NCBI GenBank assembly: GCA_964542855.1
Contig: CAZIWJ010000023.1
Coordinates: forward strand, 1-25,147
Direction: 5' to 3'
Origin: CAZIWJ01 sp964542855
GTDB taxonomy: Bacteria; Bacteroidota; Bacteroidia; Cytophagales; Cyclobacteriaceae
Length of the DNA: 25,147 nucleotides
Shown here: positions 7,608 through 15,789 of the stretch, piece after piece
Position numbering within the stretch: the stretch's first letter is position 1
Layout of the letters: each line of letters opens with the position of its first letter
The notes under the pieces: model-generated
Databases searched by the model: none
The model's input: only the letters and a program-made list of their open reading frames with translations
Told to the model about the DNA's origin: nothing
Made by a program: the position numbers and the translations under genes

Positions 7608-7949
7608 ATGTCTGATATACTATACAACGTATTTGTAGACTATCTGCTACCTGTTACCTACTTTTTGCTGGGTGCGGCAGTGATAGGGGCTATTGTTTTG
7701 CCGTTAATTAACTCACTCAGTAACCCCAAAATGTTACTGGGGTCGTTAGTCGGTGTAGCGGTAATTGGTGTAATCTTCCTGATTTCATACGGTACGGCTT
7801 CGGGTGAGGTAACAGATGTTTACAGAAAATTTAATGTAGACAGCTCAACCTCCAAGCTAGTCGGGGCTTCTATTAACACCATGTTCACATTGATGATCCT
7901 GGGGATAATTGGAATTATTATCACTGAAGTTAGTAAACTGTTCAAGTAA
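7608..7949 (+). CDS. Small unknown membrane protein of the exb operon
   Basis: A 113-residue protein whose family I cannot name. It has three likely transmembrane helices at about 12-36, 41-61 and 84-107, with a short polar stretch (about 62-83, TASGEVTDVYRKFNVDSSTS) between the second and third. It has no signal-peptidase site, no obvious enzyme motif and few charged residues. It sits 24 bases after exbB, and its TAA stop shares one base with the ATG of the first exbD (TAATG), so it must be translated with the motor subunits. An accessory or assembly subunit of the ExbBD complex is a reasonable inference from position only. Confidence 0.85.
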   Translation: MSDILYNVFVDYLLPVTYFLLGAAVIGAIVLPLINSLSNPKMLLGSLVGVAVIGVIFLISYGTASGEVTDVYRKFNVDSSTSKLVGASINTMFTLMILGIIGIIITEVSKLFK

Positions 7950-8563
7950 TGAAAAGAAAGAAAAGAGGAGGTGCGGATATCAACTCCGGCTCAATGGCCG
8001 ACATTGCCTTTTTGCTGTTGATCTTCTTCCTCGTAACCACAACTATTGCATCCGATAAAGGACTAACCATCAGGCTCCCGCCTAAACCGCCCGATGACCA
8101 ACCCCCTGAAGTTGAGCTGAACGAGCGAAACATTTTCAAGGTGTTGGTCAACTCCAAGGATAACCTCCTGGTAGAAGGTGAACCCCTGAATGATGTAAGC
8201 CAGATTAAGGAAAAAGTTAAAGAATTCGTCCTCAACTTTGGGAAAGCAACCGACGAGTCTGCCCAGGTTTATAATAACCTGCCGGGCACGCTCAAGGTAC
8301 TAAGTAAGAAAGATCCGAGTTCGTCCGATGCGCCGGGCGATGCAGTAGTATCGTTTAAAACCGACCGGGGTACTTCTTACGAGCGATACATTGAAGTGCT
8401 CGACGAAATTCAGGGAGCCTATTATGAAATCTACGCCGAGCGGGTTGACGTACCCACGGACGATTTTCGCGAACTGAAGCCAGCCGACCCTCGCTACAAA
8501 CGCGGCCGGGAAGGTATCCCCATGCAGATTTCTATTGCTGAACCCACTAAAATAGGAGGTTAA
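7949..8563 (+). CDS. exbD: ExbD/TolR-family protein, long form
   Basis: Energy-transducing partner of ExbB. The 204-residue protein has a basic cytoplasmic N-terminus (MKRKKR), one transmembrane helix at about 16-36 carrying the conserved proton-pathway aspartate D18 in MADIAFLLLIFFLVTT, and a periplasmic domain. At 204 residues it is clearly longer than typical ExbD (about 140); the extra length is an insert in the periplasmic part (about 90-135, including a DPSSSDAPGD linker). It overlaps the preceding gene by one base, and the second exbD starts three bases after its stop. Confidence 0.92.
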   Translation: MKRKKRGGADINSGSMADIAFLLLIFFLVTTTIASDKGLTIRLPPKPPDDQPPEVELNERNIFKVLVNSKDNLLVEGEPLNDVSQIKEKVKEFVLNFGKATDESAQVYNNLPGTLKVLSKKDPSSSDAPGDAVVSFKTDRGTSYERYIEVLDEIQGAYYEIYAERVDVPTDDFRELKPADPRYKRGREGIPMQISIAEPTKIGG

Positions 8564-8565
8564 AG

Positions 8566-9033
8566 ATGTCGAAGTTTAAAAAGAAAACCTCTGCCAGCCA
8601 GGAAATACCTACCTCGGCATTACCGGATATTATTTTTATGCTCCTCTTCTTCTTCATGGTAACAACCGTACTCCGGGAAACCGAGCTGAAGGTAGAGCAG
8701 AAAATTCCGAAGGCAGAACAGCTCCGCAAAATGCAGAAAAAGTCACTGGTAAGCTACATTTACATTGGTAAGCCCAAGGATACCGAACGCTACGGTAAAG
8801 AACCGAAGATCCAGGTAAACGACGTGCTGATCGATGTTAACGACGTGGTTCTGTTTGTGAACCAGGAAAAAGACAAGCTAACAGAAGCTGAACGTGATCA
8901 GATTACGATGGCGATGAAAGTTGATATAGAAGCGAAAATGGGGATTGTTTCAGACGTGCAGCAGGAACTGCGCAACGCCAACGCCCTGAAAGTGCTCTAT
9001 AATTCAACCAAGCAGACGGACGTGAACCTGTAA
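8566..9033 (+). CDS. exbD: ExbD/TolR-family protein, short form
   Basis: Second ExbD-like subunit, 155 residues. It has a basic N-terminus (MSKFKKK), a transmembrane helix at about 20-38 with the conserved aspartate D21 in LPDIIFMLLFFFMVTT, and a compact periplasmic domain. Two different ExbD proteins after one ExbB is a common Bacteroidota layout and could give a mixed ExbD dimer; that is inference. It is the last gene of the operon and is followed by a strong terminator. Confidence 0.92.
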   Translation: MSKFKKKTSASQEIPTSALPDIIFMLLFFFMVTTVLRETELKVEQKIPKAEQLRKMQKKSLVSYIYIGKPKDTERYGKEPKIQVNDVLIDVNDVVLFVNQEKDKLTEAERDQITMAMKVDIEAKMGIVSDVQQELRNANALKVLYNSTKQTDVNL

Positions 9034-9066
9034 GCCCGACCTTGTCCTTGGAACTATTTCTATCTA

Positions 9067-9101
9067 AAGTCTTCCTCTCACGGGGAAGACTTTTTTATTT
9101 T
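9067..9101 (+). terminator. Terminator of the exb operon
   Basis: AAGTCTTCC (9067-9075) pairs with GGAAGACTT (9084-9092) around an eight-base loop, followed by a T-run and ATTTT. It ends the exbB to exbD transcript just before the MFS gene. Confidence 0.88.
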
Positions 9102-9117
9102 ACGCAAACCCTTAACC

Positions 9118-10422
9118 ATGCCAGCCTCAACAAAAAAAATAATTAATGCCTGGTGTATGTTCGACTGGTCGAACTCGGTGTACAATCTGGTTATTACGTC
9201 TACTATTTTTCCCGCCTACTACACAGCGGTAACCGCTGATGGCGGGGAAGGGCTTGTTTCTTTCTTTGGTTTTGAAATTGTTAACACGGTACTGTATTCT
9301 TACGCCCTGTCGTTTTCTTACCTGTTAATTGCGCTCATCTCTCCCCTGCTCTCCGGGGTGGCCGATTATTCCGGCAAAAAAAAGCAGTTCCTGCAACTGT
9401 TTACTTACCTGGGCGCATTTTCGTGCTGTATGTTATACTTTTTCAACGGCAGTAACGTGGAATGGGGAATAATTTTTGCCGTGTTGGCCAGTATCGGGTT
9501 TACCGGCGGACTGGTTTTTTATAATGCATTCCTACCCGAAATTACCACCCCCGACCGCTACGATGTAATTAGCGCGAAGGGGTATGCACTGGGCTACGCC
9601 GGAAGCATGATTTTACTGGCTGTTAACCTGTTCCTGATTTCAAGCCCCGAATTAGTAGGATTACCCGGTAAGGGCCTGGCTACGCGGCTGGCATTTCCCA
9701 TGGTAGGTATCTGGTGGGTAGGATTTGCCCAGATTCCTTTTAAATGGTTACCGAATAACCCGTTTAACCGCAAGCCGTCTACCCGCCAACTGGCCAAAGG
9801 TTACGAAGAACTCCGCAGGGTCTGGCAAAGCGTTCCGTTGTATCCGAACGTGAAGAAATTCCTGGCAGCTTTTTTCTTTTTCAGTATGGGGGTTCAAACC
9901 GTGGTGCTGATGGCCGCAGCATTCGGTACCAAAGTGCTGGGCCTCCCCGGCGATACTTTAATTGGGGCAATCCTGGTCATCCAGGTGCTGGGAATAGCCG
10001 GGTCGTACTTCTTTGCCTGGATATCGAAGCTGAAAGGGAATATCTTTTCGTTAACTACTATGATCATCATCTGGATAACGGTTTGTATTATGGCTTACTT
10101 CATTACTTCTACCCTGCAGTTTTACTTAATCGCAGCCCTGGTAGGCCTGGTAATGGGGGGCATACAGGCCCTGTCGCGGGCTACATACTCTAAACTCATT
10201 CCCGGTAATACCGCAGATCATGCCTCCTGGTTCAGCTTTTACGACGTAGCCGAGAAGCTGTCGGTAGTAATGGGTACCTTTGCCTTTGGCTTCATTGAAC
10301 AAATAACCACTAACATGCGTAACAGCACCCTTATCCTGGCCCTGTTCTTTATTATCGGACTGGTACTGATCCGGTTTGTTAAAATGCCCGCCAAAATCCA
10401 AACTAAACCCACGTTTACATAA
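9118..10422 (+). CDS. MFS transporter of the UMF1 / Atg22-like family
   Basis: A 434-residue polytopic membrane protein with about twelve hydrophobic segments. The N-terminal stretch INAWCMFDWSNSVYNLVITS is the hallmark of the Atg22-like (UMF1) branch of the major facilitator superfamily. Yeast Atg22 exports amino acids from the vacuole, but the bacterial members have no settled substrate, so none is assigned. A basic cytoplasmic loop (NPFNRKPSTRQLAKGYEELRR near the middle) separates the two halves. The ATG at 9118 lies just after the exb terminator, so its promoter must overlap the end of exbD or it depends on read-through. It converges on the SLC13-type permease. Confidence 0.9.
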   Translation: MPASTKKIINAWCMFDWSNSVYNLVITSTIFPAYYTAVTADGGEGLVSFFGFEIVNTVLYSYALSFSYLLIALISPLLSGVADYSGKKKQFLQLFTYLGAFSCCMLYFFNGSNVEWGIIFAVLASIGFTGGLVFYNAFLPEITTPDRYDVISAKGYALGYAGSMILLAVNLFLISSPELVGLPGKGLATRLAFPMVGIWWVGFAQIPFKWLPNNPFNRKPSTRQLAKGYEELRRVWQSVPLYPNVKKFLAAFFFFSMGVQTVVLMAAAFGTKVLGLPGDTLIGAILVIQVLGIAGSYFFAWISKLKGNIFSLTTMIIIWITVCIMAYFITSTLQFYLIAALVGLVMGGIQALSRATYSKLIPGNTADHASWFSFYDVAEKLSVVMGTFAFGFIEQITTNMRNSTLILALFFIIGLVLIRFVKMPAKIQTKPTFT

Positions 10423-10435
10423 AATTCACTCTGCC

Positions 10436-10460
10436 CGCACGCGCAACACGCGCGCGTGCG
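10436..10460. terminator. GC-rich hairpin between convergent genes
   Basis: CGCACGCGC (10436-10444) pairs perfectly with GCGCGTGCG (10452-10460) around a seven-base loop. It sits in the 71-base space between the MFS gene and the convergent permease. The flanks are AT-rich but lack a clean T-run on either side, so a bidirectional terminator is likely rather than certain. Confidence 0.5.
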
Positions 10461-10493
10461 TTAAAATATAACCGCCACCCTTGCCCTGGTTAA

Positions 10494-12302
10494 TCACACC
10501 AAACCATAGTACCAAATAATACAAAGGTAAACGGTAAACAGGTATACGGCCGTCATTGGTAAGCCTACCCGGAGGAAATCGCGGAAGCTGTATCCCCCGG
10601 GCCCGTAAACAATCAGGTTGGTCTGGTAGCCTACCGGGGTAATGAAAGCCGCAGAGGCTGCAAAAGCAATGCCCAGCAGAAAAGGAGCCGGGTCTACTTC
10701 CATACCGGTGCTCAGCGAATAGGCAATGGGAAAGGAAATAGACACCGCCCCCACGTTGGAAATAAAAGCCGTTAGTACATTGGTAACAATAATAAGCCCG
10801 AGTAACTGCACCGGTGTGCCCAGTCCGTCGGTAAGCTGAATAATGCTGTTGGCCAGGAAATCGCCGGTACCCGAGTTAATGATCACCTGCCCAAAAGCCA
10901 GCGACATCACCAGCAGGGAAACCATTCCTACATCGATTTCTTTTTTTACGTCCTGCACCGATATCAGCTTAATACCCACCATAATACTGAAAACAATAAG
11001 CAATGAACTGAACAGGGAGAAGTAACCGAAAATAAGCATCGCAAGGGCAACCGCTACTACTATTCCCAGGTAAATTAAACTGCGCCGGCCTGGTCGCACC
11101 ACTTCTTTTAACTCCGACACCACCAGGATATCCTGGTACGACTTAATTTTCGTGAAAAAGTCATCCCCGGCGTACAGCAACAGTAAATCGCCGGGGCTAA
11201 GCTGTATAGCACCAATTTTTCCTCTTACCCGCTCCCCGTTACGGCGAATAGCTACAATAGCTGCGTCGAAACGATTCCTGAAATTACTTTCCTTTACAGT
11301 TTTACCTATCAGGTCGGAATTATTACTGATCACTGCCTCTATAATGTTCAGGCGGTTAAACGTATTGGTGGTGTGCGGATGCTCCGGTAGTTTAATGCCC
11401 CGGTTCGAGTTAATCAAATCCATGATGTTAGCCGTATCGCCCGCAAAAATCATCACATCTTCCTGCTGAATAATCTCTTCGGGCGATACCGGGGAAATGA
11501 TCCGGTTGTCGCGAATAATTTCAACCAGGTATACCCCCTTCAGGTTTCTCAGCTTGGCTTCTTTAATGGTTTGCCCAATTAAAGTGGATTGCGGGTCCAG
11601 TTCGGTCTCCAGCAGGTAATCGCGACGGTCGTCGATGAAACGGTCGGTTAAATCGTGGTTCTCCGGCAACAACCTGTAACCCACTAGCAGCAGGAAAACG
11701 ATACCCACCACCAGGGCAATGCTTCCTACCACCAGCAGCGGGGTAACCGGAAAACCTGAGAGGTCAAGCTCCTGTAAAAATCCATTCAGGATTAAAGTGG
11801 TAGAAGTTCCAATAATGGTAAGCATTCCACCCATAATGGTAGCGTAGGAAAGAGGAATTAACAACTTGGAGGGAGCCACGTTCCGCTGCCTGCCCCAGTT
11901 GTATACAAAAGGGGTAACCAGGGCAACTACCGGGGTGTTGTTCACCACCGATGATAGTAACGATACCTGGGCCATCATTTTTAACAAAAACCAGCGGGGC
12001 CTGGGACGGTCAATATCAACATTCCGGGCACCCAGCAGGGTGCTCATCAGGAAGTCCACGTCGAAACCTTTGCGCAGCCCTCCGCTTATAATAATTAAAA
12101 GAACAATGGATGCCACCGATTCATTGGAAAAGCCGGAAAGCAGTTGCCCGGGCTGTAGTAGGCCGGAAATAATAAATATCAGTGTGGTACCTAAATAGGC
12201 CAGCAACGGACGAACAAGACCCCGGTAAATGACGAAAAACATAAGGAAAAATGTTCCCAGCACTACAGGAACCTGGAAAATATCAGGTATTATACCGTTC
12301 AT
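10494..12302 (-). CDS. SLC13-family permease with two RCK_C (TrkA-C) domains
   Basis: Membrane transporter of the DASS/SLC13-like group whose members carry anions such as sulfate or dicarboxylates; the substrate here is not determined. From the ATG at 12302 (602 residues; the frame can be extended two codons to a TTG) there are two hydrophobic halves, about 10-210 and 405-600. They are separated by two cytosolic RCK_C domains at about 230-300 and 312-385. The NNTPVV sequence at 121-126 and the SNVGAV sequence in the second half sit where SLC13 proteins have paired SNT ion-binding motifs, both slightly altered. RCK_C domains bind small ligands and probably gate transport. The gene is divergent from the small nuclease-like gene, 66 bases away. 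Confidence 0.88.
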   Translation of the reverse strand: MNGIIPDIFQVPVVLGTFFLMFFVIYRGLVRPLLAYLGTTLIFIISGLLQPGQLLSGFSNESVASIVLLIIISGGLRKGFDVDFLMSTLLGARNVDIDRPRPRWFLLKMMAQVSLLSSVVNNTPVVALVTPFVYNWGRQRNVAPSKLLIPLSYATIMGGMLTIIGTSTTLILNGFLQELDLSGFPVTPLLVVGSIALVVGIVFLLLVGYRLLPENHDLTDRFIDDRRDYLLETELDPQSTLIGQTIKEAKLRNLKGVYLVEIIRDNRIISPVSPEEIIQQEDVMIFAGDTANIMDLINSNRGIKLPEHPHTTNTFNRLNIIEAVISNNSDLIGKTVKESNFRNRFDAAIVAIRRNGERVRGKIGAIQLSPGDLLLLYAGDDFFTKIKSYQDILVVSELKEVVRPGRRSLIYLGIVVAVALAMLIFGYFSLFSSLLIVFSIMVGIKLISVQDVKKEIDVGMVSLLVMSLAFGQVIINSGTGDFLANSIIQLTDGLGTPVQLLGLIIVTNVLTAFISNVGAVSISFPIAYSLSTGMEVDPAPFLLGIAFAASAAFITPVGYQTNLIVYGPGGYSFRDFLRVGLPMTAVYLFTVYLCIIWYYGLV

Positions 12303-12368
12303 AAACAAGGGTAGGTTAGGTAAACAGCCTGGCTTTGATAACTCCTTTTTTTATTCTTACTTACTTTT

Positions 12369-12791
12369 ATGGAGCGCACTAAAGTAGTAGAAGGTAAAAA
12401 GCAAATCTATGATGAATTACGTAAAAAATACGTACCCTGTACACCGGAAGAGGAAGTAAGGCAACATTTTGTTCAATACCTGGTAAACCAGCGGGGCTAT
12501 CCCCGTTCCCTGCTCAAAGCCGAATCGGGCATTCAACACAATAAGTTAAGCAAGCGGTACGATTTACTGGGCTACAACCGGCAGGGTGAACCGTTTCTGC
12601 TGGTAGAATGCAAGGCCCCGAATGTGAACATTTCCCAGAAGGCTTTTACCCAGGTTGCCGTGTACAACCAGGAAATTAAAGCCCGCCACCTGGTGGTTAC
12701 CAACGGCAGGCAAACTTACTGCTGTGCCATCGATCTCAACGAAGGAAAATATCATTTCCTGGAAGCCATTCCGGGCTTACCTGAAATTTAG
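12369..12791 (+). CDS. Orphan PD-(D/E)xK nuclease-like protein (HsdR N-terminal domain type)
   Basis: A 140-residue stand-alone protein resembling the N-terminal nuclease domain of type I restriction enzyme R subunits (HSDR_N_2-like). The PD-(D/E)xK core is visible: E28/E29 in the first helix, D65 in KRYDLLGY, E80 and K82 in LLVECKAP, and the RecB-type QxxxY motif as Q95-VAV-Y99. All catalytic positions are kept, so it may be an active nuclease. No helicase, specificity or methylase gene is nearby, which argues against a restriction system; the neighbours are a permease and lipid genes. Small proteins of this kind occur widely in Bacteroidota with no known role. The ATG at 12369 starts right at the family N-terminus. 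Confidence 0.85.
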   Translation: MERTKVVEGKKQIYDELRKKYVPCTPEEEVRQHFVQYLVNQRGYPRSLLKAESGIQHNKLSKRYDLLGYNRQGEPFLLVECKAPNVNISQKAFTQVAVYNQEIKARHLVVTNGRQTYCCAIDLNEGKYHFLEAIPGLPEI

Positions 12792-12871
12792 CAGGGTTTT
12801 GCCAGGGGTGCTTTTTCGGTTTTCGTTACTTGTTTAAAGCAGTGGCCGAACGGGTTGTAAGTGCCATACTG

Positions 12872-13957
12872 TTAAAGAAAATTAATGTCGGTATTCAGCG
12901 GGAATTTCATTAACCGTTCCAGCGCCCGCTGTGGGGTGAGATCTTCGTAAAGAATATGGTAAAGGGTTTTGGTAATAGGGGCCGAGATTTCATGATGATC
13001 GGCCAGCTTTTTCATGATGCGAACCGTATTAACCCCTTCGGCCACTTCTTCCATGTCTTTAATAATATCATCAAGGGTTTCGCCTGAAGCCATGCGGAAA
13101 CCAACCGTATAGTTCCGGCTGCGGGTACTCGTGCAGGTAGCAATTAAGTCGCCAACCCCGGCCAGGCCGATAAACGCTTTTACGTTGCCTCCAAGCGCCT
13201 GCCCCAGGTAAATCATTTCAACCAGGCCGCGGCTAATGAGCATGGCCCGCGCATTTTCACCGTAACCCAACCCACTAAGCATACCGGCAGCAATAGCAAT
13301 AATATTTTTCAGTACCCCGCACAGCTCTACGCCAATCAGGTCGTTGCTGCTATACACCTGGAACAACCCGGAACGGAGTAATTTTTTACCGGCGAGAATC
13401 ACCTCGTCAAAGTCGCTGGCAACTACGGTAGCGCCGGGTTGTCCCTGACCCAGCTCCGCAGCCAGGTTGGGGCCGGCCAGGCAACCGATGCGCACTACCA
13501 CACTTTCTTCAGCAATAACCTCGCTCATGGTACGGATATTTTCCCGGCTGATCCGGTGTAAACTTTCACGCAAGGAAACCTCCTGGCTGTCCAGGCCTTT
13601 GGTGCCGTGAATTAAAATATGGTAAGGGTGCAAATGAGGAGACAACTCACGCATCATGTTGCGAAAAGCGGCAGAGGGCACCATTGGGAAAATAATCCGG
13701 CAGGAAGCAGCGAGGGTAGCCAGGTCATCAATCGGCACTACGTTATCGTGCAGGGGATAACCAGAGCTTGAACGTTCGGTTTTTATAACTTCGTACTTTT
13801 CCCTGCGCCTTATGTACAGCAGTACTTTACTGTTGGTAGCCAGCAGGTTTGCAATAACGGTGCCGAAGCTTCCGGCCCCGATAACTGCTACTTGTTGCAA
13901 AGAAGAATTATGAGCATTCAGGGGCTTAATCAACTCAGATGTACTGCTCGAGCTCAT
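12872..13957 (-). CDS. gpsA: NAD(P)H-dependent glycerol-3-phosphate dehydrogenase
   Basis: Reduces dihydroxyacetone phosphate to sn-glycerol 3-phosphate, the backbone of phospholipids. The 361-residue protein is a little longer than the usual 330-340 because of about 20 extra N-terminal residues before VAVIGAGSFG (Rossmann loop GAGSFG at 27-32). K120 in HGTKGLD and catalytic K217 in GVLKNI match the two conserved lysines, and GVGDLIATCTSTRSRN carries the substrate-binding RN pair. The ATG at 13957 lies inside the end of the acyltransferase gene (23-base overlap); no later ATG precedes the Rossmann motif. The overlap suggests coupled translation with the enzyme that uses its product. Confidence 0.96.
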   Translation of the reverse strand: MSSSSTSELIKPLNAHNSSLQQVAVIGAGSFGTVIANLLATNSKVLLYIRRREKYEVIKTERSSSGYPLHDNVVPIDDLATLAASCRIIFPMVPSAAFRNMMRELSPHLHPYHILIHGTKGLDSQEVSLRESLHRISRENIRTMSEVIAEESVVVRIGCLAGPNLAAELGQGQPGATVVASDFDEVILAGKKLLRSGLFQVYSSNDLIGVELCGVLKNIIAIAAGMLSGLGYGENARAMLISRGLVEMIYLGQALGGNVKAFIGLAGVGDLIATCTSTRSRNYTVGFRMASGETLDDIIKDMEEVAEGVNTVRIMKKLADHHEISAPITKTLYHILYEDLTPQRALERLMKFPLNTDINFL

Positions 13958-15620
13958 AGCCAGTGAGGCGGTTATGGTAGTAATACAACAACTTAATATC
14001 TTGTGTAACGATGTTGCCTTCTTTATTTAATAGTAATGGCCGCTTGGCGTGATATAACCCCACATTGTTTACTCCATGTTTCACTACTTTCTCGATGTTG
14101 CCCAGCAGGTGAGGAGCTACATCCAGCTTTTCGGCATCGCGCAACTCGTAAATGCGGTTACGTACCTGGTTTACAACGCGGCAGAATTCGTTGAATTCAA
14201 TTACCAGGTCTTCTTCCGGCTGACGCAGCAGGTCGTATAAATCGAATTCAATGTTACCGTTACGGATAATTTCAAAGGCAGTGAAAGCCACCAAATGACT
14301 GGAAAACACCCGGTTATACTTGTAGAAGGAATCCAGAATAGACTCCCCGAGCATACGGGTATATACATGCTCTCGCTGTTCATCCTCGGTTACCTCGCCG
14401 TTGGTCATGAAATACTCGCGGGTATCAATCGGCCGTCCCTGATTGTCGTAGCTATTGCCTTCATTGTCGACCGTGTTCCCGAAAATATCCATCGGCTTGC
14501 CGATGCTTACCGAAATATCTGAGCCTTTAGTAAAAAATTTGAAAAGAAATGAAACAATGCGGTAAGAAGTTGAAAATTCGTCTTTCTCCACGTAGTAGCG
14601 TTCCTGCCCTTCCTTCTCCAGGAAATCTTTAATCAGGGTTGGGGCTTCCAGTACAAAGTGGTAGTTAATTACTACGGGAACCACGAATATTTTACGGTCC
14701 TTACCGGTTTCTTTCTGAAAGTTGATCCGCTGAGATTCGACTACTGAACTCAGCAAACCGAATTTTAACTGGCTTTCCAGTCGCCCGGCACGGGAGCGGG
14801 TGCCACCGGGAAAAAATAAACTGTGGCAGCCGTACTGAAGGGCAAGCGTAGAATAAGTTTTCAGGGTTTCCAGGTAAATGCGGTTCTTTTTCCGCCGGTC
14901 TACCTTGTAAGCCCCAAGGCTGTTCATGAAATAGGCAATTACACCGATATTGAACAGGTTCAGCCCGGCCCCGTAAATAAACGGCGGCAGCCCCAGTTCA
15001 CTAATTACCCACCCGATAAGAATAGAATCCAGGTTGCTGAAGTGGGTGGGAACCATTACAATCGTTCCTTTCTTGCCCAGCTCGCGGAGGTGGTCAATTT
15101 CTCCCACAATATTGAGCTTGTCGCGCAGGGTGTAGCGGTCGCTGAACACGGAGCGAAACCCTTTTACCCGGGAGGCATTCAGCAAACGGGCAAAGCCAAA
15201 GGTAATAAAGCGGCGGGCAAAGCGGTACGACGAACGCTTAAAGGTGCCGGCAATTTCGTGGGAATAACGGCTTACAATTTCCTGAAGTAGGTTATTAATA
15301 ATGAGCTGCTCTTCCTCCCCGGGCGTACCGGTAATGTGTACCAGGGTTTCCTTTGCGTGTTGCCAGAACTTAATTTCATCGTCTGGATCAACTGCCCAGC
15401 GGTTCTTTTTTATCCGGATACGTTCGCGGTAAAGGGTCGATTCAATTTCATCAATCAGTTCTACCGGCGATTTGTCTGCTTTAATACGACTTAAACTTTC
15501 TTCAATTACTGAAGCAATGAATGCCTTACGATTTTTACTAAGCTTTACTACTGGCCATTCATCCGATTCAGGAAGAATGGGGGTGTAGGCCCGCTTGCTC
15601 TCCTCACTAACTGTCTCCAT
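13935..15620 (-). CDS. PlsB-like glycerol-3-phosphate / lysophosphatidate acyltransferase
   Basis: A 561-residue protein with a PlsC/PlsB-type acyltransferase domain at about 180-330. The HX4D catalytic motif is HFSNLD at 193-198. The third motif reads FPGGTRSR at 270-277, where FPEGTR or VEGGRSR is usual, so the glutamate is a glycine. Large helical regions lie on both sides (about 30-150 and 400-540), as in PlsB-like proteins and unlike short PlsC enzymes. Coupling to gpsA (23-base overlap) argues that glycerol 3-phosphate is the acceptor; the alternative is a general phospholipid acyltransferase. The ATG at 15620 is 169 bases from the divergent hemE. Confidence 0.87.
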   Translation of the reverse strand: METVSEESKRAYTPILPESDEWPVVKLSKNRKAFIASVIEESLSRIKADKSPVELIDEIESTLYRERIRIKKNRWAVDPDDEIKFWQHAKETLVHITGTPGEEEQLIINNLLQEIVSRYSHEIAGTFKRSSYRFARRFITFGFARLLNASRVKGFRSVFSDRYTLRDKLNIVGEIDHLRELGKKGTIVMVPTHFSNLDSILIGWVISELGLPPFIYGAGLNLFNIGVIAYFMNSLGAYKVDRRKKNRIYLETLKTYSTLALQYGCHSLFFPGGTRSRAGRLESQLKFGLLSSVVESQRINFQKETGKDRKIFVVPVVINYHFVLEAPTLIKDFLEKEGQERYYVEKDEFSTSYRIVSFLFKFFTKGSDISVSIGKPMDIFGNTVDNEGNSYDNQGRPIDTREYFMTNGEVTEDEQREHVYTRMLGESILDSFYKYNRVFSSHLVAFTAFEIIRNGNIEFDLYDLLRQPEEDLVIEFNEFCRVVNQVRNRIYELRDAEKLDVAPHLLGNIEKVVKHGVNNVGLYHAKRPLLLNKEGNIVTQDIKLLYYYHNRLTGYELEQYI

Positions 15621-15789
15621 GTAGGGGTGGACTGTTTTTTTTGAAAGTCTAAATTACGCTTTTTAGCGTGGAATGGCTATTTACAGCATACTTTTCGATA
15701 AACCACACCGGTTCTTGGGTTAGGGTTATGAGTTATACCCCTTTTCAGCTAATTTTACGTTCTAATATTAAAAGCATTGCAGTTAATTT

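Noticed and set aside
15690..15740. Telomere-like GGGTTAGGGTTA before hemE
   Set aside because: Only two units in an AT-rich promoter region; a chance match in a bacterial chromosome.
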